Below, piece after piece: positions 1-7,594 of a stretch of 17,636 bases of DNA; position 1 is the first letter of the stretch; the number at the start of each line of letters is the position of its first letter. The notes beneath the pieces are model-generated. The model searched no databases, was not told the DNA's origin, and saw only the letters and a list, made by a program, of their open reading frames with translations. The position numbers were made by a program, and so were the translations under genes. The DNA lies in assembly GCA_934394515.1 (NCBI GenBank), contig CAKRRU010000047.1:1-17636 (forward strand), written 5' to 3'. The DNA is from an uncultured Acetatifactor sp. (GTDB lineage: Bacteria > Bacillota > Clostridia > Lachnospirales > Lachnospiraceae).

Positions 1-444
1 CTCATACAGGCTCTCATCTGCATCAATGGTACGGTCGAAGAGGATAACTCTGATGCCTGCATCCTGTGCGTCCTTCAGTACGGAATCCCAGCCTGCGGTA
101 TCTGCTGCGGACAGAAGTAAGTAGTCAACGCCATCCTGGATGAACTTCTGAGCTGCTGTGATCTGCTCATCGTTCTTTAAGCTGTATGCGAAAGATGCTT
201 CGTAGCCGTTAGCCTCGGTAAAGGTATTCTTCATATCCTTATCGTTTGCGGTACGGTAACCGGACTCGTTAGGGTCGTTGTTGATGATACCGACTTTGAT
301 CAGATCTCCGGAGGAGCTGGATGCACCTGCGCCTGCGCTTGCGCTTCCGGTTGCTGCGTTGCTGCCTGCATCAGAGGAGCCGCATGCTACCAGGCTAAAG
401 ATCATGGTTGCTGCCATTACTGCTGCTAAAATTTTCTTCTTCAT
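1..444 (-). CDS. YtfQ-like sugar ABC transporter substrate-binding lipoprotein (partial, N-terminal 148 residues)
   Basis: Periplasmic-binding-protein-like lipoprotein that captures a sugar outside the cell and hands it to an ABC permease. The start ATG (442-444) has GGGAGG six bases upstream. Residues 1-20 are a lipoprotein signal peptide (KKK, hydrophobic core, lipobox LVAC) with the lipidated Cys at 21. A Ser/Ala/Gly-rich linker (22-48) leads to the sugar-binding fold, which begins IKVGIINNDP. The segments NESGYRTAND, GVDYLLLSAADTAGW and VILFDRTID closely resemble the E. coli galactofuranose-binding protein YtfQ as I remember it. The gene is cut by the window edge; transporter ATPase and permease genes are expected beyond it. 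It follows the regulator/kinase pair across a terminator, so it is probably their target. The substrate is unproven: galactofuranose or another pentose/hexose is possible. Confidence 0.9.
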   Translation of the reverse strand, partial: MKKKILAAVMAATMIFSLVACGSSDAGSNAATGSASAGAGASSSSGDLIKVGIINNDPNESGYRTANDKDMKNTFTEANGYEASFAYSLKNDEQITAAQKFIQDGVDYLLLSAADTAGWDSVLKDAQDAGIRVILFDRTIDADESLYE

Positions 445-622
445 TGTGTAACCTCCCAATTTGTTTTTGTTCCCCAAAGAACTATTTCTTTGATGATTCT
501 ATTGTATGGCGAATGGGGACAAAAAACCATGAAGATACCTCACGGAAAAGTTGGATTTTTTATGGCAAAAAAGAACCGCTGCCGTAAAAAGTTGATTTTT
601 TTACGATAGCGGTTTAATTTTT
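445..622. promoter_or_regulatory. Intergenic control region of the sugar-binding protein gene
   Basis: This 178-base gap holds the kinase terminator and the upstream region of the binding-protein gene. Read on the minus strand, a weak sigma-A-like pair can be drawn: TTTTGT, 17 bases, TAGAAT (the -10 near 497-502). I rate it as tentative. Two similar A/T-rich blocks, at 540-562 and 580-603, share a G/C-rich start followed by AAAA-GTTG-ATTTTT. They lie about 40 bases apart and could be binding sites for the AraC-type response regulator, though the second also forms one arm of the terminator. Confidence 0.35.
567..614 (-). terminator. Rho-independent terminator after the kinase gene (possibly bidirectional)
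   Basis: On the minus strand the arm AACCGCT-AT-CGTAAAAA pairs with TTTTTACG-GC-AGCGGTT: 15 of 17 positions, with a two-base internal mismatch. The 7-base loop is AATCAAC, and CTTTTTT follows. It lies directly after the kinase stop codon (623-625). The plus-strand reading also ends in a T-rich run, so it could work both ways. It separates the regulator/kinase transcript from the binding-protein gene. Confidence 0.85.
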
Positions 623-2068
623 TCACAAACCTTCTCCGGGAAGTCTCACAGTAACGCAGGTGCCTTCCCCGTATACGCTTGTGATAGTGATACCGTAATC
701 CTCTCCGAAGTTCAGGCGGATACGTTCATTTACATTATAAAGGCCATAGATATCCGTCTCCCGGACGTTCCGGTTACGGATGCCCTCCCGTACCTGTTCC
801 AGGCGCTCCGCGGTCATTCCTCTTCCGTTGTCGGTGATACGCAGGATGCAGTCTGCACCGTCCCGTTCTCCGTCGACCCGGATCATTCCTTTGCCGCGCT
901 TGTTCTTAATGCCGTGATACAATGCATTTTCCACCAACGGCTGTAAGGTGATCTTGGGAATACAGCAATGGTTCAGCTCCTCCGGAACACAGATCTCATA
1001 TTGCAAAATATCCTGATAACGCATCTGCTGGATTTCCAGATAACTGCGGACATGCTGCAATTCGTCTCTGACATCCAGAATATCCTGCCCCTGATTCAGT
1101 GAGATTCGGAAGAAGTCCGACAGACTGCCTACCATGCTCACGACCTTTTTCTGCTCTCCGGCTTCCGCCAGCCACACGATGGCATCCAGCGTATTATAGA
1201 GGAAATGGGGATTGATCTGGGACTGCAGCAGCTCGAATTCCGCCTTGCGCAGTCTCACCTGCTCCGTCTTCACCTGTTCCAGCAGTTCGTTGATCTTATC
1301 GATCATGGTATTCAGGGAATCACTGAGCACACGGGCTTCCACGCCTCCCGTCACATCGGACCGCACCGTCAGGTCTCCCTTCGCCACCTGATCCGTCACC
1401 TGGGTCAGCCGCCTGATGGGGCGTGTGATACTCAGGGGAATATAATAGGATAAGAACAGGAACAGCATCAGTATCATTGCAAAGGCGATCACCGAAAACC
1501 GGATCATATTTATAAAGAAACTCTGATACTGCTGTCTGCTCTCCTGGAGTCCCCTGATCTCATAATAAATATACTGGGACATGGTGTCTCCCACCAGCGA
1601 AGTCACGATCTGTACATCGTTCTCCCAGATTTCTATATTGTCTTCATAACGGTTGCCCTCACGGATATTGTCTTCGATTCGTCCCACATAAATAGCCAGA
1701 TTGTTCAGATATTTTTTCACACTGCCCAGACGCTTGAGATTTTCCCGGGATTCTGTCTGTTCCTCCAGCCCGGCTACGATCTCGTCAGCCTCATCCAGTA
1801 TGGCATGCAGGCTGGATTCTTCCGGTGTCTTGTTCCCGACGATGAGAAGATAGGTCTCATAGTCGAAATCCTTCCGGAAATCCAGGCTGAACTGGCTCGC
1901 CATAACGGAGGAATTGATCATATCCTCATATCTGCGGTTATTGTTCCACAGATTATAGAAGCAAAAGATGAGAAATAATACAAAAGGCACCAGAAGGCAA
2001 AGATAAGAGTATCTTATCTTTGCCACCAGTGTCGAATGATCGTAAATTTCTTTTATCTTTTTTCTCAT
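623..2068 (-). CDS. YesM-type sensor histidine kinase
   Basis: Membrane sensor kinase of 481 residues, partner of the adjacent response regulator. Transmembrane segments are at about 19-39 and 189-210, framing an extracellular sensing domain of about 150 residues that is mostly helical. A HAMP linker follows (about 211-263, starting PLSITRPIRRL). The phosphoacceptor motif QINPHFLYNTLD places the active His at 288, as in His_kinase (PF06580) proteins. The ATP-binding domain carries the N-box LVENALYHG (378-386) and DNGRGM (413-418). Kinases of this family usually sense carbohydrates or related signals and control a neighbouring sugar transporter; here a YtfQ-like binding protein follows. The start lies 45 bases after the regulator stop, so the two are co-transcribed. 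The upstream AAAAAGG sits rather far (about 12 bases) from the ATG. Confidence 0.93.
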   Translation of the reverse strand: MRKKIKEIYDHSTLVAKIRYSYLCLLVPFVLFLIFCFYNLWNNNRRYEDMINSSVMASQFSLDFRKDFDYETYLLIVGNKTPEESSLHAILDEADEIVAGLEEQTESRENLKRLGSVKKYLNNLAIYVGRIEDNIREGNRYEDNIEIWENDVQIVTSLVGDTMSQYIYYEIRGLQESRQQYQSFFINMIRFSVIAFAMILMLFLFLSYYIPLSITRPIRRLTQVTDQVAKGDLTVRSDVTGGVEARVLSDSLNTMIDKINELLEQVKTEQVRLRKAEFELLQSQINPHFLYNTLDAIVWLAEAGEQKKVVSMVGSLSDFFRISLNQGQDILDVRDELQHVRSYLEIQQMRYQDILQYEICVPEELNHCCIPKITLQPLVENALYHGIKNKRGKGMIRVDGERDGADCILRITDNGRGMTAERLEQVREGIRNRNVRETDIYGLYNVNERIRLNFGEDYGITITSVYGEGTCVTVRLPGEGL

Positions 2069-2113
2069 AAAATCATCATGCCTTTTTCACACTAATTTTC
2101 TTCCGCGCAGTGA

Positions 2114-3718
2114 CTAATTGTTTCCTCCCCGGTACTGGGTAGGAGTCATTCCCTGGGTCTTTTTGAACAGGTAAGAGAAGTAATGAGGATCCTTATATCC
2201 CACCTCCTGGCTGATCAGGCTGCTGCGTTTGCCGGTACAGCGTAAAAGCTCTTTTGCTTTGTTCATGCGATAATCCGTCAGGTATTTGATGAAACTCTGC
2301 CCTGTCTGCTGGCTGAAGATCATGCTCAGATGATTGGGGGAGAAATTCACATGGGAAGCCAGCAGGTTCAGGGAAAGCTCCTCATCCGCATAGTTTTCGT
2401 CGATGTATTTCATCACCTGATCCACCACATCGTCGTAGCGGCTGCTCGCGGCCCTATCCCGCACTTCCAGTGCTTTTTGCAGGATCCTGATAATATAGCC
2501 GATGGCACTCTCGCTGTCCTGTAAGGTCTTTTCATCCTGGTTAGGTGTCTCCGGTTCCTCTGCGTCCGTCTGAAAACTTTCCATAAAATCCGCCACGCAG
2601 AAATACGCATCCATCGTGATATACTGTCTAAAAATGTTGGACTGCAGTGCTTTATTGCTGAGATCCTGGAAAAACTCCTCTACAAAGTAGACAACTTCCT
2701 CCCGGTCTCCCTGTTTTAAGAATTCCTGGATTCTGGTGCGGTCGACCTGTTTGGGATTGACTTCCTTGATATCAAAGGTATCTTCTTTCTCTGATTCCTG
2801 TGCCAGCCGCCCGCTGTCGAGGATCCTGCTGTCCTGCACCAGATATCTGTGTGCAAAAGCATGACTTGCCTGTTCGAAGGATACCGGCAGTTCCCGCAGA
2901 CGGTTCACCGGTCTGCCGATACCGCCGAAATAGCGGACATGTTCATATCCTTCCATAATATCTTCGATTTTCCCGATATATTCCTGTTGTAAAAGCAACA
3001 GCTGCTCTTCGGAATCCGCCTTAAGCAAAAAGGCTTTTCCCTCCAGATTCCGGTCAAAGGCAATCACCGTTTTGCCGTCCTCCAGATTGCGCAGTTCCTG
3101 TTCTATACGGATCAGGCTGCCCGAATATTCGTCCTGTGCGTGTCGAAGTGACTGCATCTTAAAAAGGATAATATTGTACCATGGAGCCGACAGGTCGATT
3201 CCCAGTCTCTCTGCCGCTTCCAGCAGCTCTGCCACTGTATTTTCTCCGGTGACCAGCTCCTGAAACAGTGTTTTCCGCTCTCTGAGGGAGTTTTCTTCCA
3301 TCTCCTTCTGGTATCTCTCCCGGATCTGCAGCGCTCTTCTTTTTTCTTCGATTCTGGCGGAAAGTTCATCCAGCTCCGCTACAAGCTCTTCCCCGTTGAT
3401 AGGCTTTGACAGATACTGGGCCACGCCCAGTTTGATGGCTTCTTTGGCGTATTCAAATTCCTGATAGCCGGACAGAATGATGATCTCTGTATCCGGAAGC
3501 TCCTTCCTGATCAGGCGGCTTAATTCCAGTCCGTCCATAAAGGGCATCCGGATATCGGTGATCACGATATCCGGACGTAATTTCTGAATCATGGGGTAGG
3601 CCAGTTCTCCGTCGCCGGCCTCCCCACAGAACTCATACCCATGAGCCTTCCAGTCTATATTGTTTTTAATTCCTTCGCGGATGACAAACTCATCCTCTAC
3701 CAAAAAAACTTTTAACAT
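2114..3718 (-). CDS. YesN-type response regulator with AraC-family DNA-binding domain
   Basis: Two-component response regulator of 534 residues. The start chosen is the ATG at 3716-3718, because AGAGGGG lies 10 bases upstream and the receiver domain begins at once (MLKVFLVEDEF). A longer frame reaching 3772 has no such site. Residues 1-120 are a receiver domain with acidic E9/D10 pocket residues, phosphoacceptor Asp55 in VITDIRMPFMDG, Ser83 and Lys105 (LSKP). A long middle region (about 120-425) is typical of this family. The last 105 residues are two AraC-type helix-turn-helix motifs (LSLNLLASHVNFSPNHLSMIF and EVGYKDPHYFSYLFKK). It is the first gene of a unit with the kinase. By analogy with the family it activates the downstream sugar transporter gene. 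Confidence 0.93.
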   Translation of the reverse strand: MLKVFLVEDEFVIREGIKNNIDWKAHGYEFCGEAGDGELAYPMIQKLRPDIVITDIRMPFMDGLELSRLIRKELPDTEIIILSGYQEFEYAKEAIKLGVAQYLSKPINGEELVAELDELSARIEEKRRALQIRERYQKEMEENSLRERKTLFQELVTGENTVAELLEAAERLGIDLSAPWYNIILFKMQSLRHAQDEYSGSLIRIEQELRNLEDGKTVIAFDRNLEGKAFLLKADSEEQLLLLQQEYIGKIEDIMEGYEHVRYFGGIGRPVNRLRELPVSFEQASHAFAHRYLVQDSRILDSGRLAQESEKEDTFDIKEVNPKQVDRTRIQEFLKQGDREEVVYFVEEFFQDLSNKALQSNIFRQYITMDAYFCVADFMESFQTDAEEPETPNQDEKTLQDSESAIGYIIRILQKALEVRDRAASSRYDDVVDQVMKYIDENYADEELSLNLLASHVNFSPNHLSMIFSQQTGQSFIKYLTDYRMNKAKELLRCTGKRSSLISQEVGYKDPHYFSYLFKKTQGMTPTQYRGGNN

Positions 3719-3990
3719 TTTACGTGACCCCTCTTTTACCTGCAAACAGCGCGTTGACTCTCTTGCGCTCATGATATCATAAGCTCACGAATTCGTGCTT
3801 TCGCACTCTACATCCTGCTTCGCAGGATGATTCGTTCGCTAATGAGTCCAGAAAACCAAATGTCTGCTTCGCAGCCGCTTGGTTTTCCTTGAGACTCATT
3901 ATATCACGATTCATGGTATCCTGACAGATATTTTAGCGATAAAACACTTTTTCCGGCATCAGGTCACTCTTCTAATTCCGAATTTCACTC
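3719..3990. other. Hairpin-rich intergenic region between MATE gene and response-regulator gene
   Basis: This is a 272-base gap with several inverted repeats in a row and no convincing ORF. In order: ATGATATCAT (3771-3780), the 12-base palindrome CACGAATTCGTG (3786-3797), GTGC-TTTC-GCAC (3795-3806), CATCCTGC-TTC-GCAGGATG (3811-3829), and a long compound hairpin (3841-3900). No clear T-tract follows any of them on the minus strand, and I find no strong sigma-A promoter for the regulator gene. They may act as a terminator or mRNA-stability element for the MATE transcript, or as a structured leader of the regulator. Confidence 0.6.
3841..3900. repeat. Long compound inverted repeat (21-bp interrupted stem)
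   Basis: AATGAGTC (3841-3848) pairs with GACTCATT (3893-3900). GAAAACCAA (3851-3859) pairs with TTGGTTTTC (3879-3887). CTGC (3864-3867) pairs with GCAG (3871-3874) around a TTC loop. All three stems nest in one hairpin with small internal loops. The smaller hairpin just before it (3811-3829) has the same CTGC-TTC-GCAG tip, so the two may be related copies of an intergenic repeat family. Confidence 0.75.
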
Positions 3991-5340
3991 TTATCCGCAT
4001 TCTCCGCCCCGGATCGACTTCACTAACAGCGGCACTTCGAACAAAAGCATCACGATCCATCCGATCATGTTCGCCCATGCCAGAGTGGCAAACTCCATGT
4101 GCAGCATCCGGATCATTATAAATACTGCCACTACCCTGCCGAACATATTCATAAAGGTGCTGTACAATGTCACCTTCAGATCTCCGATGCCGCGGAAAAA
4201 TCCCTGGATGCCGTTGGTCAGTCCCGGTAAGATATACATCCAGGAGATCAGGTGCAGATAACCGATACCCAGAGATACCACCTGTGCATCCCCGTCTTCT
4301 GCAAATAAATTCATGATCTGCGGTGCCAGTCCGCCGATTGTACAGAACAACCCAACAGAATAGACCAGTTCGATCAAAAGGCCGGTCTGGAAGCCTTTCT
4401 TCATCCGTTCTTTGTGTCCCGCGCCCTTATTCTGCGCCAGGAAGGTCGTCATGGCATGTCCGATATTCTGCTGCGGTGTGTAGGCAAAATCATCCACACG
4501 GTTCACCGCTGTAAAAGCTGCCATGACTGCCACACCCTGTGTGTTGACGACAGACTGGATGATCAGCTTGCCCAGCTGTAAGCATACCTGCTGCATGGCG
4601 CTGGTACTGCCGTAGCTTACGGTCTTGCCCAGCAGACTTTTGTCAAACACAAACCATTTTTTCCCAAGGCACAATAACGGAATCTTTTTCCGGATATACA
4701 GACCGCACAGCAGGCAGCACAAGCCTTCGCTGCACACCGTGGCGATTGCGCTTCCGGCGACGCCCCACCGCAATATGACCACAAAAAAGAGGTCTCCGAA
4801 CACATTTAAGAAAGCACTGGTTATCAGAAAATACAGCGGTGTCCTGCTGTCTCCCAGTGCGCGCATGGTATTCGCCAGGAAATTATACATAAAGGTAAAG
4901 ATCAGTCCCAGAAAAATGATCCTTAAATAGCTTGCCGCCTCCGGGATTGCTGTCTCCGGCACCCGGATCAGCCGGAGCACCGGTGTGGCAAGCAGAAGCA
5001 TCAGCAGAGAAAATGCAAGAGAGAATCCGCAGCCCGCCAGCATTGTGGTGCTGATCTGTTTCGACAGGGTATCGTAATCTTTTGCGCCGTACTGGGAACT
5101 CATGAGCACACTGGCGCCCATGCACATCCCGCTGATCAGCAGGATCGCAATGTTCATGATCGGTGTGGAAGTTCCCACTGCCGCCAGTGCCTGTTCTCCC
5201 ACATATTTTCCCACGATGACGGAATCTGCCGCATTATAAGTCAGCTGAAACAGATTCCCCAGTACCAGGGGAATCGTAAAAGATACTAACGGTAATAGTA
5301 TCTTTCCTCTGGTCATGTCGTGTTTTTCTATTGCACTCAT
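3991..5340 (-). CDS. MATE family multi-drug/metabolite efflux transporter
   Basis: Polytopic membrane protein of 449 residues, a usual length for the MATE family, with about 12 hydrophobic segments. These antiporters expel drugs or metabolites in exchange for Na+ or H+. The N-terminus (TRGKILLPLVSFTIPLVLGN, then LTYNAADSVIVGKYVGEQALAAVG) shows the family pattern: a short cytoplasmic lead, TM1, then the AD-x-x-xVGKYVG segment. The second half repeats the layout from about residue 240. The start ATG (5338-5340) has AGGAA close upstream. It appears to be a single-gene unit, with hairpins on both sides. The substrate cannot be told from sequence. Confidence 0.92.
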   Translation of the reverse strand: MSAIEKHDMTRGKILLPLVSFTIPLVLGNLFQLTYNAADSVIVGKYVGEQALAAVGTSTPIMNIAILLISGMCMGASVLMSSQYGAKDYDTLSKQISTTMLAGCGFSLAFSLLMLLLATPVLRLIRVPETAIPEAASYLRIIFLGLIFTFMYNFLANTMRALGDSRTPLYFLITSAFLNVFGDLFFVVILRWGVAGSAIATVCSEGLCCLLCGLYIRKKIPLLCLGKKWFVFDKSLLGKTVSYGSTSAMQQVCLQLGKLIIQSVVNTQGVAVMAAFTAVNRVDDFAYTPQQNIGHAMTTFLAQNKGAGHKERMKKGFQTGLLIELVYSVGLFCTIGGLAPQIMNLFAEDGDAQVVSLGIGYLHLISWMYILPGLTNGIQGFFRGIGDLKVTLYSTFMNMFGRVVAVFIMIRMLHMEFATLAWANMIGWIVMLLFEVPLLVKSIRGGECG

Positions 5341-5463
5341 TGTTTCCTATTCCTTTTCCTTCCGATATTTTTTCAAAAAATTTATTTTTCCGATTTTGAA
5401 CTTCCAAACCAAAAAACACGCAATAACTACGAAAATCAGATTCAAACATTTAGGAAAATATCT

Positions 5464-5532
5464 CTGCGAATTTTCTTGAAACACATTCCGCAGAAAGGGC
5501 ACCGCTACAGTTTCCTGTAACCGTGCCCCTTT
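5464..5532 (-). terminator. Tandem hairpins downstream of the chemoreceptor gene
   Basis: Two adjacent stem-loops lie about 90 bases after the chemoreceptor stop. The first (5494-5532) pairs AAAGGG-CAC with GTG-CCCCTTT and continues to a CTGT/ACAG tip around a four-base loop; it is strong, with single mismatches and a bulge. The second (5464-5493) pairs CTGCG-AAT with ATT-CGCAG with one bulged G. Only a short TTT follows the first on the minus strand, so this is a likely but not classical terminator. It could equally lie in the leader of the MATE gene. Confidence 0.5.
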
Positions 5533-5620
5533 GCATTTTATCATACTTTCATTATGATGATATCTCGCTCCCCGTATTTACGTTGTCTGAATCTATTGTC
5601 CGTGCAACGTACTGCGATTT

Positions 5621-7387
5621 TTATCCGATCTGGAACTTCCTCGCATTTGCATTCAGCTCGTCTGCAATGACATTCAGCTGTGCGGTAGCCTGTCTGCAAT
5701 CCTCTACGATCTCTGCCAGCTGATCCATGGTAGCTGCGGTTTCTTCCGTGCTTGCCGCATTGTTCTGGGAGATCTCGGTTAAACTGTCGATCTTGTTCAC
5801 CACGTCGGTCTTATAGCTTTCAATACGATCCAGTTCCTGAGAGATCACGTTAATCTCACCGACTACCTTCTGGATCTCCTGATTCAGTGTACCGAATACA
5901 TCCAGGGTCGTGCCGAGCTTCTCATTCTGCTGATGGATCTCGCCTACTACACCGTTCATGATCTCTACGCTCTGGTTAGAATTGCTGATCAGGTTCTCCA
6001 CGATACCGCGGATCTTATCCGCAGATTCCTTGGACTGGTCTGCCAGACCGCGGATCTCTTCTGCCACGACTGCAAATCCTCTGCCCATCTCTCCGGCTCT
6101 TGCCGCTTCGATGCTGGCATTTAAGGATAACAGGTTGGTCTGGTTCGCAATGCCTGCAATGATATCGGTAGCTGCCTGAATGGCCTGTGCGGATTCGTTG
6201 GTGATATTGGTCTGCTCCTGCACCTGATCCACAGACTTCTGTGTATGAGAGCTGATCTCCAGCAGTTCCTTCAGGGTACTGTCTACGGTTGCATTGCTTT
6301 CCTTCATGTTGGCAGCGCTGCTGCTCAGTGCATTTACACTGTCCGCCGTACGGTTCAGGGCATTGCTCATGTCGTTCATGCTCTCGCTGACTCTCTGGGT
6401 GTCCGCAGCCTGTGTGGTTGCACCCTGTGCGATCTCGTTCACCGCAGTGTTCACGGAAGAGATTGACTGTCCGATACTGTCAAAATTGCTGGTAAAAGTA
6501 CCGGTAAACGCATTCATATCCTTCATGGAATGATGAATATCTGTAATGATCCTGGAGAATCCGGTCACTACGGAGTTCACTGCTCTCGCGATCTTTCCCA
6601 CTTCATCGGTACGGTTGATCAGTTTACCGGATACCGCAAAGTCCAGTTTGCCTTCAGCTACCAGATCCAGATTCGATACCACCCTTAATAATGCTTTGGA
6701 GATCAATGTCACAACCAATATGGTAGACACGCAGAACACCAACAGCAATACCACTAGAAAAATCGTATTGGAAGAAACCACGTGACTGTAAACTGCCGCT
6801 ATATCTTTCACCGGAAGTGCCACGGCGAGGATACCGACCGCATTTTGACCATCTTCCCCATAGATTGGTGTCATGTACGCATAATAACGTTCACTGCCCA
6901 GTTTCACGGAAGTACTGTAATAATTTTCTCCCGCCAGCACCTGATCAGCTACCGCATCATTCAACCGGATGCCGGATTCTTTGATATCAGATACAGCAAG
7001 TTCTTTTCCCCAGAACAACGCAACATCCACACCGGTATTTTCCTTAAAAGTCTCCAGAAATACCAGATTATCGCTTAAGTTGATCTCTCCTTTATAAAGT
7101 ACTCCGTTCTCGTAGCGGAATCCCTCTTCCGATGCATTGTTCAGATTCAGCTGCATGGCATATTCGGTTGCAACCAGTTCTTCCCTCACCAGACGTTCTG
7201 CCGTATCATCTCCCACTGCATCCAGTGCCAGCGAAGCAAAAATAACGATAACCAGCATCGGCACCAGTACCAGTGCCAGAATCTTTACAATCAGATTTGC
7301 TCCCTTTCTGCCTTTAAGATCCTTGATTCCGTTTAATTGTATCGTTCCGTTTTCCCCTTCGTTCTGTCCCTGTTTTACCACTGCCAT
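5621..7387 (-). CDS. Methyl-accepting chemotaxis protein (transmembrane chemoreceptor)
   Basis: Chemoreceptor of 588 residues that passes an extracellular signal to CheA/CheW at the flagellar motor. The start is the ATG at 7385-7387, with AAAGGAGG 11 bases upstream; the frame extends 35 codons further without a ribosome site. TM1 is at about 31-55, followed by an extracellular domain (about 60-203) that looks like a single Cache fold ([35 protein letters not shown]). TM2 is at about 208-230 and HAMP at about 231-283. A long coiled-coil signalling domain runs to the end. The hairpin tip [21 protein letters not shown] (about 413-433) is the hallmark of the family. It is transcribed from its own promoter with a long leader. 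No other chemotaxis gene is nearby. The ligand is unknown. Confidence 0.95.
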   Translation of the reverse strand: MAVVKQGQNEGENGTIQLNGIKDLKGRKGANLIVKILALVLVPMLVIVIFASLALDAVGDDTAERLVREELVATEYAMQLNLNNASEEGFRYENGVLYKGEINLSDNLVFLETFKENTGVDVALFWGKELAVSDIKESGIRLNDAVADQVLAGENYYSTSVKLGSERYYAYMTPIYGEDGQNAVGILAVALPVKDIAAVYSHVVSSNTIFLVVLLLVFCVSTILVVTLISKALLRVVSNLDLVAEGKLDFAVSGKLINRTDEVGKIARAVNSVVTGFSRIITDIHHSMKDMNAFTGTFTSNFDSIGQSISSVNTAVNEIAQGATTQAADTQRVSESMNDMSNALNRTADSVNALSSSAANMKESNATVDSTLKELLEISSHTQKSVDQVQEQTNITNESAQAIQAATDIIAGIANQTNLLSLNASIEAARAGEMGRGFAVVAEEIRGLADQSKESADKIRGIVENLISNSNQSVEIMNGVVGEIHQQNEKLGTTLDVFGTLNQEIQKVVGEINVISQELDRIESYKTDVVNKIDSLTEISQNNAASTEETAATMDQLAEIVEDCRQATAQLNVIADELNANARKFQIG

Positions 7388-7511
7388 GAATAAAGCAACC
7401 TCCTTTGTACCCTTGTAATACCCAAGATTTATGATACTGCCCGGATATACGCAGATTAGACCGGCCTGTGAGAGCACCCGGTACGAAACCATCCGTAAGT
7501 ATCAAATATAT
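7388..7511 (-). promoter_or_regulatory. Structured 5' leader of the chemoreceptor mRNA (candidate cis-regulatory RNA)
   Basis: A leader of about 124 bases runs between the promoter and the start codon. On the minus strand TGATAC (about 7499-7504) can pair with GTATCA (7432-7437), enclosing CGGAT with ATCCG and a central ACCGG/CCGGT hairpin. CTGC/GCAG gives an alternative pairing that would break the CGGAT stem. CTTG-7 bases-CAAG forms just before the ribosome site, and GTACC could pair with the GGTAC that touches it. The arrangement could switch access to AGGAGG. It does not match the conserved core of the c-di-GMP-I riboswitch that I know, nor another class I can name. Confidence 0.45.
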
Positions 7512-7517
7512 ACAAGA

Positions 7518-7546
7518 ATTATACCGCACCATTGTCTTCGACTCAA
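7518..7546 (-). promoter_or_regulatory. Sigma-A promoter of the chemoreceptor gene
   Basis: On the minus strand the -35 is TTGAGT (7541-7546), the spacer 17 bases and the -10 TATAAT (7518-7523), a perfect -10. The transcription start is expected near 7511. The promoter is of the housekeeping type rather than the sigma-28 type often used for chemotaxis genes. Confidence 0.8.
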
Positions 7547-7594
7547 CTGAATTTTTCAATTTGTGACATTTTTGTGCAGTTGTTGTAGAATCCC

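Noticed and set aside
3719..3772. 18-residue N-terminal extension of the response regulator
   Set aside because: The receiver domain starts directly at the ATG 3718, which has AGAGGGG upstream.
3811..3900. CRISPR-like or transposon-end repeats
   Set aside because: The elements are inverted repeats of different sizes without regular spacers, transposase or target duplications.
7388..7492. N-terminal extension of the chemoreceptor by 35 residues
   Set aside because: It has no ribosome site, runs through the structured leader, and AAAGGAGG sits before the inner ATG at 7387.
7388..7511. c-di-GMP-I riboswitch call for the chemoreceptor leader
   Set aside because: The conserved core segments of that class are not present, so I call it only a structured leader.
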